64,000 nucleotides of DNA from assembly GCF_027942865.1 (NCBI RefSeq), contig NC_134516.1, positions 25,007,322 to 25,071,321 on the forward strand, written 5' to 3'. The notes under the pieces are model-generated. The model was not told the origin of the DNA. It worked only from the letters and a program-made list of their open reading frames with translations, and searched no databases. The stretch is from Odontesthes bonariensis (taxonomy: Eukaryota; Chordata; Actinopteri; Atheriniformes; Atherinopsidae). Shown here piece by piece: positions 1-7,898 of the stretch (within the stretch, counting starts at the first letter, position 1; each line of letters begins with the position of its first letter). Both the position numbers and the translations under genes were made by a program.

Positions 1-275
1 TTCATGCTCAGTTCTCCTTGCTGCTTCTGATTCTGTAAGAATCCAATGTTTTCATATATAGAGATAATTAGAATAACATCAAGCCCTGATTTATGCAGAG
101 ATCACATGAATATTGGAAATAAATCACAAAAACCACTTACTGAGGTGGATCCAGTTCCTGCTCTCTGGGCAGGACGTCATTTCCTTGAAATATGTAGCGG
201 AAAATAATACGCAAAAGCATAAAAAAGCCTTGTAAAAACACAGTAAATAACTTGGCGTGTAATAAGTACACCGCT

Positions 276-352
276 TCATGAGATCTGGCTGTAACTGGTG
301 AAAGTGACTTCCTCATGAACAGGAGAATCTGAGTTGAAAACCCAACAATATC
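276..352 (+). pseudogene. Decayed tRNA-Thr copy
   Basis: The stretch CATGAACAGGAGAATCTGAG aligns with the anticodon arm and T arm of the tRNA-Thr at 499-571 (AGTGAACAGGAGATCCTGGG). The D-arm region is still recognisable (GGCTGTAACTGGTG). Neither acceptor nor T stem pairs, and the 3' half is scrambled, so it cannot give a tRNA. It marks the first copy of the duplicated unit. Confidence 0.5.
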
Positions 353-498
353 TGCAAAATATGATGAAGTTTTGAACCAATTAGAGGCACTTCTACTCAT
401 GACTTTAACTATTCTTGAGGTACAGAATCACAAAAACCATTTTCTGAGGTGGATCCAGCTCCTGCTCTTTATTCTTTCATCAGTTTTATGAGCCATGC

Positions 499-571
499 GG
501 CGCTGTGGCTTAGTTGGTCAAGGTGCCTGTCTAGTGAACAGGAGATCCTGGGTTCAAATCATAGCAGTGCC
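499..571 (+). tRNA. tRNA-Thr(AGT), possibly decaying
   Basis: A 73-nt cloverleaf can be drawn. The acceptor GGCGCTG pairs with CAGTGCC (one G-U). The D arm contains GGCTTAGTTGGTCAAG. The anticodon stem is CCTGT/ACAGG with loop CTAGTGA, giving anticodon AGT. The T loop is TTCAAAT. Apart from the acceptor it follows the vertebrate tRNA-Thr(AGT) pattern closely. One T-stem pair is mismatched (GGGTTC...CATAG) and the B box is slightly off consensus, so activity is uncertain. No T-run terminator follows closely. Confidence 0.75.
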
Positions 572-856
572 GTAAGGTGTTATTATGTACATCAACATGG
601 TGCCATAACTGTTTACAGCAGTGCTTCAGGAGTGCTGGACTTCCAAAACAGTCTGTACTTGGAGGCACTTCATCTCATGGTTTTAATCAGTGCTTCACAA
701 ATTGTGGGGCCTCACTGTTCAGCTAGTCCTTCAATGGCATCATGAGTGTAATTAATAAAACGCTGTTGGTTATAAAAAAGATAATTGATCCAGTCCACAT
801 TTTTGTTACTCTAATAATAATAGTAGGCCATAAGAAAATGGACTCAAAACCAGCAG
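572..856. other. No gene seen
   Basis: Moderately AT-rich spacer after the tRNA. It includes the end of the duplicated unit and a short TAATAATAATAG run. I recognise no coding or structural element. Confidence 0.5.
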
Positions 857-1753
857 CTATCTGATTTCTGGCTTTGTATTCGTCAGGGACCCTCTGGGGA
901 CTCCAATTGCATCTACATAAACACGATCATCAAAACTGCCAGGAATAGAGCGTTTGTGTACTGAGCGGGTTGCTTGAGGAGCAAAAGGGTCAACAGCAAT
1001 ACGGACATTATACACCAACATCACATGGACACACCTACCAGTCCAATTGGCAGGCAAACTGGAATGTAGCTTACTGTGATGGCGACACAGCCAAAACATG
1101 TCAGGGACAGGGCGAGTGGAATGCAAAGTGTCAATAAAAATCCAATGAGACATGGAGGGAGAATGAAATAGGCAATAAGTAAAAATACAATGAAAAGCTA
1201 CTGAATTCTGAGTACTACTCCTTCCCCATTTGACAGGGACGGTGACATTACACATGTCAGGGGGGACACTGCCCAGGGCATGTCTGTTGAATTCATTTGC
1301 AGGTTCAGGTTAGGATTCATAGCAAACTATATAAGTATTTATATAGTTTGCTATAGTATTAAAATGTGGCGGTGGTGGAATAATGCGACTGGTAAGTGGC
1401 GGACATTCAGTACTCCAAGGATAATGGTCTCCCTTACTATGATATTTGCCATCCACGCCCTTAAAATAACTTCCTCTCATCAGCCAACAATGTGTCAAAC
1501 ACAGGTGATAAGTACAATTCATACCACGGAATGGAGACGTTGTCATCTCAGGGGCAACTTCAGGCAGGTACAGCGTCACATTACGACTGCCATTAGAGCA
1601 GATGGCATAGGCAGTACAAGTTAAAGGATCAACTTCCCCAGGCACTCCTGTAAAAGCAACAGGCTGTGCGTCTTTCATACAAACCACACAACAAGCATCG
1701 GTGACAGATTTAACAGAATAATTCGCCAATTGATACCAAATGTTGCGTGTCAC
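857..1753 (-). mobile_element. Env-like fossil of a fish endogenous retrovirus
   Basis: Two adjacent minus-strand reading stretches (about 1310-1753, then 857-1255) look like the surface part of a retroviral envelope. Visible traits are many cysteines including a CC pair (DACCVVCMKDAQ), several Asn-X-Ser/Thr sites, and the stretch SSLPANWTGRC followed by VDAIGVPRG. The last is a combination I associate with fish gamma-type or percomORF-like Env proteins. The fossil is incomplete and broken (at least one break). No gag, pol or LTR is visible beside it, and it abuts a THAP transposon at about 1821. Age cannot be judged without LTR pairs. Family assignment is tentative. Confidence 0.5.
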
Positions 1754-1820
1754 CCATTGTTCTTGTAAAACATTTCTGGACTTGCCACCAGGAGAGGCAT
1801 CTTTAAGCAGGCTGATTTCA

Positions 1821-3324
1821 ACGTGACTGCCGGGGGACTGAGGAGGTTGAAGAAGGGATCCGTACCGGTTTACTTTTCTTGGAATGGGTACGAACTACCT
1901 GCGCCCAGACCAAGTGTCTGGGAACGGCGTCCGCGGGGTGAGAGTCCTGCCCCAGAGTCAGACTCGGACTCGGAGATGGAGACCGAAATGGCTCCAGATC
2001 ACGATTACTGTGTAGTCCCTCAAACAGGAGCGAGGGCGAGTAATTTAGCCGACGAGAACGAAGCTCTACGTCGTCAGGTTAGGGAGTTACAGCAGCAATT
2101 AAAAGTCCTCAAACATCTTCAGCATTTTGGCATCGAGCGTCTGTCTGCATCAGATGATGACGTGCGGTTTTATACCAGGTTTGCGTCCTACAGGAGTTTC
2201 GAGGCATTCTGGATATTAATCGAACCTGCCGTGACCCACAAGATGGTGCGCATAACTAGCGCCAAGACAGCCTCTGCCAGCACCAGCACAGTCCATCACC
2301 CAGCAACGGTAGGTGATGACGTAACGTGACGTGATATTAAAAGGTGTAGGCCTTTTTTGTTAATATATTTTTTATTGCTTTCACATAAAACAAACATAAT
2401 TACACACCAAACAGCAATGCATAATGTAAAACGTTACTGAAAACAAACAAACAAACAAACAAAAGAAAAACACACAAAAACAAAACAAAACAAAAGTTTT
2501 CTGATGAATGCTTTGTAATAATAATGTCAATGTCAAGGTAACTAAACAGAGGCCTTTTGTTTTTATATCTCAACAGAAACTGAGACCCATTGACGAGTTT
2601 CTTCTTTTCCTGATGTACCTGTCAGTGGGTTTTCCTCCCAGGGATCTTGCAGAGAGGTTCAGCATTCACCGCACTACTGCAAGTCGAATCATCTCCACAT
2701 GGACTCATTTCCTGTACTGCCTGTTAGGAAGCCAGCGCCTTTGGATTCCTCCAGCGACAGTGAGAGCTCACCTGCCAGTTGAGTTTGCAGCTTTTTCTGA
2801 CACACAGGTGGTCCTTTATTGTACGGAGATATTTTGTCAGACGCCATCCTCTCTGCTCCTTCAGAGTGAGGTTTTTTCCACATACAAATCTCACACTACA
2901 TTCAAGGCTTGGTTGGCATGGCACCCCACAGTGTTGTCACCTTTGTGTCCGGACTGTATGCAGGCTCTATGAGTGATCCCAGATCTTTAAGCAGTCCGGG
3001 ATTGTAAAGCTGCTGAAGCCAGGTATGGCCATCATGGTGGACAAAGGGTTTGTTGTGGACAACCTTGCTCCTTGTAAGGTGTACCAGCCTGCCTTTCTCA
3101 GCAACAAACAACAAATGAGTCGAGAGGATGTCAGACAGACGCAGTCAATTGCATGGCTGAGAGTGCACGTGGAGAGGTGCATAAGGAGAGTGAAAGAGAA
3201 CAAACTCTTCCACAAGGAGATACCACTGTCTATATGTGGGAACATTGACGAATTGTTCAGTGTGGCCTGCTTCCTGGTCAATTATCAGAATGGGCCGTTA
3301 GTGAAGGCATGGGCAACTCAGCAA
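1821..3324 (+). mobile_element. Decayed THAP/ISL2EU-type Harbinger transposase
   Basis: DNA transposon gene in two exons. Exon 1 (about 1821-2308) starts inside the C-terminal end of a THAP domain (LKKGSVPVYFSWN), then an acidic stretch and a coiled coil (ENEALRRQVRELQQQ). A donor ACG|GTAGGT at 2308 and an acceptor CTCAACAG at 2574 keep frame and lead into KLRPIDEFLLFLMYLSVG, the helix-turn-helix and DDE nuclease of the DDE_Tnp_4 kind. Of the catalytic triad, the first Asp is replaced by Tyr (VVLYCTEI, near 2818); the Asp in MVDKGF (3038-3055) and the Glu in HVERCIRRVKE (about 3168-3200) remain. The THAP zinc-binding part is missing at the 5' side, and the frame is broken around 2910-3010. 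No terminal repeats were identified. It is inactive. Confidence 0.75.
2441..2494 (+). repeat. AAAC-rich simple repeat
   Basis: Runs of AAAC and AAAAC inside the intron of the ISL2EU-like transposase. Simple sequence only. Confidence 0.8.
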
Positions 3325-3340
3325 TGAATTGGGAGCACTT

Positions 3341-3480
3341 TCAATCAGTTCAATCAGCAGTTCTTTAAATCAGTTCAAATGATCAGTTCTTTCAATCAGT
3401 TCAAATGATCAGTTCTTTCAATCAGTTCAAATGATCAGTTCTTTCAGTCAGTTCAAACCATCAGTTCTTCCAATCAGTTA
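3341..3480 (+). repeat. 26-bp minisatellite downstream of the transposase
   Basis: About five diverging copies of a ~26-bp unit built from CAGTTCTTTCAATCAGTTCA plus AATGAT. It begins just after the end of the transposase reading frame and may belong to that element's 3' part. Confidence 0.8.
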
Positions 3481-3623
3481 TTGTTCATTTTTAGAAATCT
3501 ATACAAAACCTGAACTGATCTTTATTGTTGTTTTGTGCAAATCTCTACCAGTGTAGAGGTTGTATTGTTCATTGTTGTAATGAGATGTGTGCATCTTTTG
3601 AATATGGAATAATAAATTATTAA

Positions 3624-4039
3624 AGCTGCAGTCGGCAGGTTTTCAAAATTTCGAGTCTAAAGTCGGAAAATTCAAACTGATACAACTTTCAGGTCCCTCC
3701 CCCAACCTCTAACAAGTTCCGAATCGCCCCCCAAACCCCTCCCCCTCTGTGGACGAGGTTGTGCACGTGAGTTCACACCAATGTGAGCGCACACAAGCTG
3801 GGGCAGACTCACGCTCAGCAGCGTGTGCACAAGCTGTGATTGACAGGTAGGATTCCTCCACCCTAACTTGATTGGTTAAAAACAGCCGGAAGCGCTCGGT
3901 TTTTGCAAGCATGATTACAGGCTTCAGAGGGAGCTACAGATTTCATTATTTTTTCTAAACAGCCTATTTAATATTCTACTTCCAGAATCCCATGACAGTT
4001 CAAGCTAATATGACTAAAAAAAAGTTGCCGACCGCAGCT
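3624..4039 (+). mobile_element. TTAA-flanked MITE (piggyBac-like), copy 1
   Basis: Terminal inverted repeats AGCTGCAGTCGGCA at the left and TGCCGACCGCAGCT at the right. Both are flanked by TTAA (3620-3623 and 4040-4043), the target site duplication of piggyBac-type elements. There is no transposase; the length of 416 bp fits a non-autonomous element. The interior shares long stretches with the copy at 50690-51073 (for example GATACAACTTTCAGGTCCCT), so the two are one family. Confidence 0.75.
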
Positions 4040-4507
4040 TTAATTCAAAAACAGTCTTGGTGTCATTGTCATCGTTACATTAGCTTTGGGTTTTTCTTGA
4101 CTTGAAATTAAAATGAAAACGCACAGAGATGACATTACAACATGTAGAATTTACTAAGTAAATATTGAACAACACTTATTCAATAATCCAATATCAACAA
4201 TTCACATAGATTTTTACACTCGGGCACTCATTTCAATGAGTACAAAAGGTATGGTCTCAGGTCAGTTGTAAGCCTTCATTAGTGACCATTATCACTTCAA
4301 GTTTTGTATAGATTTGTAAAGATGAACACCACCACAACCAAACAAGACTGTGCTTGTATAGCTGTGTAAACCTGATTGAATCGTTACCTCTAGTTCTGAA
4401 AAGTTTGTACTTTTCAGGGTGCTGAAAATCTACAAATCTAAAGTATCTACAGGACAACTGTCCTAAATGTTATCTACACACAGTACATACTTACTACTAT
4501 AAATATC

Positions 4508-4510
4508 AGA

Positions 4511-4565
<55 letters not shown>

Positions 4566-4573
4566 ATCTATCT
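4508..4573 (+). repeat. (GA)n microsatellite with short (TCTA) tail
   Basis: About 27 GA dinucleotides with one interruption, followed by GATCTATCTATCTAG. Confidence 0.9.
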
Positions 4574-4741
4574 AGCTATTACTTCTGGCTACTGCTAGCT
4601 AGTTAGCGATAGCACCGGAAGGAGTGGATCACACACTCGAGAGAGCGGAAGTAGAACGGGAGTAGAGTCTTGCACAGAGCGAATTATTCACAGAGCGAAT
4701 TGGCTAACAGACGAGCCTGGGACGCAGTGCACGTGAGCAAC

Positions 4742-4774
4742 ATGTTTAGTGACAGCAAGTGGACAGTGACAACG
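4742..4774 (+). other. Possible short first coding exon with splice donor
   Basis: An ATG opens eleven codons (MFSDSKWTVTT) that run directly into ACG|GTGAGT, a strong splice donor. The surrounding GC-rich sequence would suit a promoter and 5' UTR. No matching downstream exon was found before the tRNA unit at 5083, so this is only a candidate. It may be the start of a transposon gene or chance. Confidence 0.2.
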
Positions 4775-5082
4775 GTGAGTTCATACACTAAGAGTGACTT
4801 TAGTTTTCTCTTCTGACCATCATGCAGCTATTCATTTAGTCATAGAGTGAAATTAGTTGCATAGTTGAGCATCTAGTGCTAACTAATAGGCTACTAGACG
4901 AGCCTGGTGCTCGCGCCGGCTGCGTGGGCCGGAGGACAGAGGACAGCCGCGGTTGTCCTCCTCTGTTCTCTTGTTCTCCGGCTCACAGAGACTCTGCGGA
5001 GCACCAGGCTCGGCCCCGTGGGTCACGCTCCTCGACGGCTCCGTCACGAGACGTCGATGGGCTACCGACGGAGAGGCTCCAT

Positions 5083-5504
5083 TATTGATTCAGGGTTGCT
5101 CAAAGTTAACCTGGAAAGAAGCACAAGTTCCTTAGACCATTTGATTAAACAAAACAAAGGCCAGACGTGTCGTTGATCACATGAACTTCTGCACAGATTG
5201 ATCTCTGAAGACACAACTCCTTCCTCTGACCCATTTCGAAGACTGACCATTTCTAACAAACAAAAAAGCTTTTTCATGATCACCATAACTTAGGTCTGTC
5301 TCAGGAGTTGAAGTCCTTCATGAAAATGATGTTTTGTAACCGTTGAATGTCAAAGGTGAACACACCTGTAAGTGGTTGTTGTGGCCGAGAGGTTAAGGCG
5401 ATGGATTAGAAATCCATTGGGGTCTCCCCGCGCAGGTTTGAGTCCTGCCGACAACGATAAAATTATTGACCCAGGGTTGCTAAAAGTTAACTTAGAAAGA
5501 AGCA
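5083..5504 (+). repeat. Single inverted copy of the tRNA-Ser repeat unit
   Basis: This ~420-bp stretch is the same unit that is tandemly repeated at 45572-48712, in the opposite orientation. Shared phrases include TCAGGGTTGC, AACCTGGAAAGAAGCACAAG and GACAGACCTAAGTTATG (reverse complement here). It carries a tRNA-Ser(AGA) at 5375-5456. The start of a further unit follows the tRNA and breaks off at about 5504. Confidence 0.85.
5375..5456 (+). tRNA. tRNA-Ser(AGA)
   Basis: 82-nt class II tRNA. The acceptor GTTGTTG pairs with CGACAAC (one G-U), with discriminator G. The D arm is TGGCCGAGAGGTTAAGGCG. The anticodon stem ATGGA/TCCAT encloses loop TTAGAAA, anticodon AGA. The long variable arm is GGGGTCTCCCCGCG. 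The T arm reads CAGGTTTGAGTCCTG, with T instead of C at the conserved TTC. It decodes UCU serine codons. No TTTT terminator lies within the next ~100 bases. Confidence 0.85.
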
Positions 5505-5530
5505 TGCATGGGTTCGAATCCCATTCTCGG
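5503..5530 (+). pseudogene. 3' fragment of tRNA-Ser(GCT)
   Basis: GCATGGGTTCGAATCCCATT reproduces the T arm of vertebrate tRNA-Ser(GCT), followed by a shortened acceptor remnant. Nothing of its 5' half is upstream; the tRNA-Ser(AGA) spacer joins it directly. The complementary 5' half of a Ser(GCT) gene appears at 6506-6549. Confidence 0.6.
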
Positions 5531-5770
5531 ATTGTTTGTTAGTTCTTATTCCACTTCTTACAAGCAGGCTTTTCAAACAATGACTTTGTTGCAATATTTT
5601 TATTTGCCTACACAAAGTTCATTTGGGCGATTGAATCTATCATGAAGAATTTTGAGTGTGACTTCAGGCTAATGTGAAAGAGCTTTCTTTCTTTCAGTTT
5701 GCATCCACCTTTGCTACGTGCAGCTGTTAATCATTTCCTCCACAGAGGACAAGAACAAAGGAAAGACGAC

Positions 5771-5843
5771 TGGGGAATGCAGGCGTCGATCCCGCTACCT
5801 CTCACATGCGAAGCGAGCGCTCTACCATTTGAGCTAATTCCCC
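5771..5843 (-). tRNA. tRNA-Ala(CGC)
   Basis: A 73-nt cloverleaf on the minus strand: acceptor GGGGAAT/ATTCCCC, D arm TAGCTCAAATGGTAGAGC, anticodon stem CTCGC/GTGAG with loop TTCGCAT (anticodon CGC), T arm GCGGGATCGACGCCTGC, discriminator A. All stems pair with G-U at most. A box and B box match vertebrate tRNA-Ala closely, so this is probably a working gene decoding GCG. Confidence 0.88.
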
Positions 5844-6143
5844 TTCGATTGATGTATTCTTAGAGCTTCCAAATTAATGAACCATTTCTGACCAAACGAT
5901 CATTTCCTTGATACATCAAAAGGAATAGATCTCACAACTGAAGCTTGTTGGTTTTTCTCAGAGTTTTTCAGAGTGGTTGAATGTATCAAGTAGAGTCTTG
6001 CATTCGATCAGTGAGACATGGAAAATCCGTAGTGTTTCATGGTTTGGCAGATTCTTTTTTCTTTCCGTTTTAAAACATTAGTTGGTTTGTCTTTATAAGA
6101 TGATCATTAAGACCTCTCACCAGAAGAGCACCTAAAAAATTTC
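5844..6143. other. Spacer between tRNA-Ala copies
   Basis: About 300 bp of AT-rich DNA. It may be the flank of a tandem tRNA-Ala unit, because a decayed tRNA-Ala follows at 6144. No gene recognised. Confidence 0.4.
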
Positions 6144-6219
6144 TGAGGAGTGTGGACATAAATCCCGCCACATTTTGCCTGGAAAGCAAGCCCTTTATAA
6201 TTTGACCTAATTTGCCTTC
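6144..6219 (-). pseudogene. Decayed tRNA-Ala copy
   Basis: On the minus strand, AATTAGGTCAAATTATAAAG and GGCGGGATTTATGTCCAC align with the D arm (AATTAGCTCAAATGGTAGAG) and T arm (TAGCGGGATCGACGCC) of the tRNA-Ala at 5771-5843. The anticodon stem is destroyed. It is a diverged tandem relative. Confidence 0.55.
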
Positions 6220-6505
6220 CACATTTGGGTATATACTGAAGAGATTGTAATAACCCCAACCTTAAATTTGACTTATCCTAAGTGCAATTGCTTTTGTTTC
6301 GCCCAATTTTAAATCAAATAACCTCAAACATTCCTACATGAAACCACATTTAGATAATAATGATTCTATTTTTGTGACAGGAGGATAAATTCATACCCTC
6401 TGCATGCAAGGCCATTGTATCTAATGAGGCTCCAATTTTGAGATCAAAATTATACCAGCTGTAGTTTAAGATGGAAATTTTTATGGTCAAACTTATAAGA
6501 GAGAG

Positions 6506-6549
6506 GACGAGGTGGCCGAGGTGGCCGAGAGGTTAAGGCGATGGACTGC
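6506..6549 (+). pseudogene. tRNA-Ser(GCT) 5' half, cut in the anticodon
   Basis: GACGAGGTGGCCGAG...GGTTAAGGCGATGGACTGC is the acceptor, D arm and 5' anticodon arm of vertebrate tRNA-Ser(GCT). It contains a 9-bp duplication in the D arm (TGGCCGAG twice). The gene stops at the anticodon bases GC and passes straight into an AT palindrome and the macrosatellite. The missing 3' half is not beside it; a Ser(GCT) 3' fragment lies about 1 kb upstream at 5503-5530. Confidence 0.7.
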
Positions 6550-6574
6550 ATAATTTATATATATATAAATTATG
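6549..6574 (+). repeat. 26-bp perfect AT palindrome at array border
   Basis: Perfectly self-complementary: the half CATAATTTATATA is followed by its own reverse complement. Its first base is the last remaining base of the tRNA-Ser(GCT) anticodon, and its right half is the beginning of macrosatellite unit 1. Only this left border has the full palindrome; other unit starts read GGCTATATAAATTATG. Confidence 0.9.
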
Positions 6575-7258
6575 ATAGGCTACAAAAAAGTGATCACAGC
6601 CAAATATGACAAAAGATTAGGCTAGCCTTTCATTTCTGACAGCTGAACATTGCACATCTACTAACCTTAAAACAAAATAAACGAGAGCAACAACCGTCTT
6701 TTTTTTTCTTCTTAAAAGATGTTTTATGTTATTTTCATATAATTTGCTGATGGCAATTATAGAATGTGAGTGCTTGTGTTATATTGAAAGCGAGGCTAGG
6801 TGTGTCTATGAATATAGACAACAGTGAGGTTTTTTTTTAGGTGCTGTACAAGCAAATCATAGCGTCTCTGTACAATGACAGAGGCCTTTAGGTAACACTT
6901 CACAATACTGACTGTGTATTAGAGTGTACATTCCGTTCACTTATTTCCTACTTTGCCCGGACTTCCAGTGTAGCCTAACTCCTGGCCAATTCCCACCTTC
7001 TCCAGTCTTACAGCATAACTCGCCGCAACACTTACCATGTAATACGCGAAACTACCCCAACTTTTGCTCTTTGCTCATGGCGGATGTGTATGTATACATG
7101 TCAGCGGACAAGCCTCATACTTATTCCAGGGATTTATTATGTTTGTCTTACAGCCTTGTATGATTGGGAATAAGAATATGTTGAGAAATGGACAAAACAA
7201 AGTGTCCCTGACATAAAATAACAGAGTTCCACTGATTTTTCTTATTCATGTTGTTCCT

Positions 7259-7639
7259 TCATTTAGCTAATACTACTACTGCTTTGATTACCCACTGAAG
7301 CCTCTTCCTGTCTGCCTCAGTGAAAGTCCCAGCGGGCTCTAAATACAAGGTCTTCAGCAGTTTGGTGTGTAGATTGTTCAATCTGGACAATGTGGTGGTC
7401 CTCCTCACTTTTGGGCCCATGTCAGGATTGCTGGAGATTACAGTAAAATACACCCTGACATAGCCTACAGTTAAGAGTGAACATGTCAGACCCTGTAATG
7501 TGACCTTGCATTTTTCTATTTTGGAGCCAAAATGTTGCAGGTGTGCAGACAAAGTGGAGTACCATTTTAATGGTTTGAATGTGTTAAAACAAAACAACTC
7601 ATGTCTGTGTGGCATGTGTTTAACTAATAGAACTAGCAC
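7259..7639 (-). CDS. Unrecognised open frame in segment A
   Basis: A 126-codon frame starting MLVLLVKHMPHRHELF and ending RLQWVIKAVVVLAK. The same frame is open for 120-121 codons in the other A segments (11009-11374 and 31959-32321), where it starts further upstream and ends earlier at STLY. The protein resembles no family I know and has no clear domain, signal peptide or membrane helix apart from a hydrophobic start. Copies are close in DNA sequence, so an open frame in all three is weak evidence for coding. Confidence 0.2.
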   Translation of the reverse strand: MLVLLVKHMPHRHELFCFNTFKPLKWYSTLSAHLQHFGSKIEKCKVTLQGLTCSLLTVGYVRVYFTVISSNPDMGPKVRRTTTLSRLNNLHTKLLKTLYLEPAGTFTEADRKRLQWVIKAVVVLAK

Positions 7640-7898
7640 TTGAACCTAAACGCAAAACTCAGGAACCAAAGGAGTACCCAGTAAACAAAATAGTACAAAC
7701 AACAAAAAACACTTGATTCAAAACACAATCTCAACAGAACTATAAAACACGCACACACACTGGTAGCAATTCAAACATTCCCTTTCATAACTATAACTAA
7801 CTTAACTAACTAACTAACAGAATAACCACAAAAAGAAACCATTAACAATTATGAACCAAAAAAGAAAATATTTTCAGTTAACTAATCACGTCATCATG

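Larger units (their letters stand above)
121..690. repeat. Local tandem duplication carrying a tRNA-Thr unit
   Basis: Similar text occurs twice: around 121-160 and 425-465 (both contain GAGGTGGATCCAG) and around 381-410 and 659-690 (both contain GAGGCACTTC). Between each pair lies a tRNA-Thr-like sequence, decayed in the first copy and better preserved in the second. The spacing of matching points varies (304, 219 and 278 bases), so the copies have gained indels. This fits the tandem tRNA gene families usual in fish; the rest of any longer array would lie left of the window. Confidence 0.6.
4044..5082. other. Spacer without a recognised gene
   Basis: AT-rich to about 4500, then a GA/TATC microsatellite, then a GC-richer stretch (about 4590-5080). 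The latter contains a possible short exon (see 4742-4774) and a duplicated GAGCGAATT phrase near 4677 and 4696. The open frames over 4876-5135 have no recognisable protein character. Confidence 0.5.

Noticed and set aside
449-745. 98-codon frame across the tRNA-Thr
   Set aside because: It translates through the tRNA and the duplicated spacer. No protein similarity.
4876-5176. Overlapping GC-rich frames with alanine, arginine and serine
   Set aside because: Three overlapping plus-strand frames in a GC-rich stretch, one of which runs into the tRNA-Ser unit. No family resemblance.
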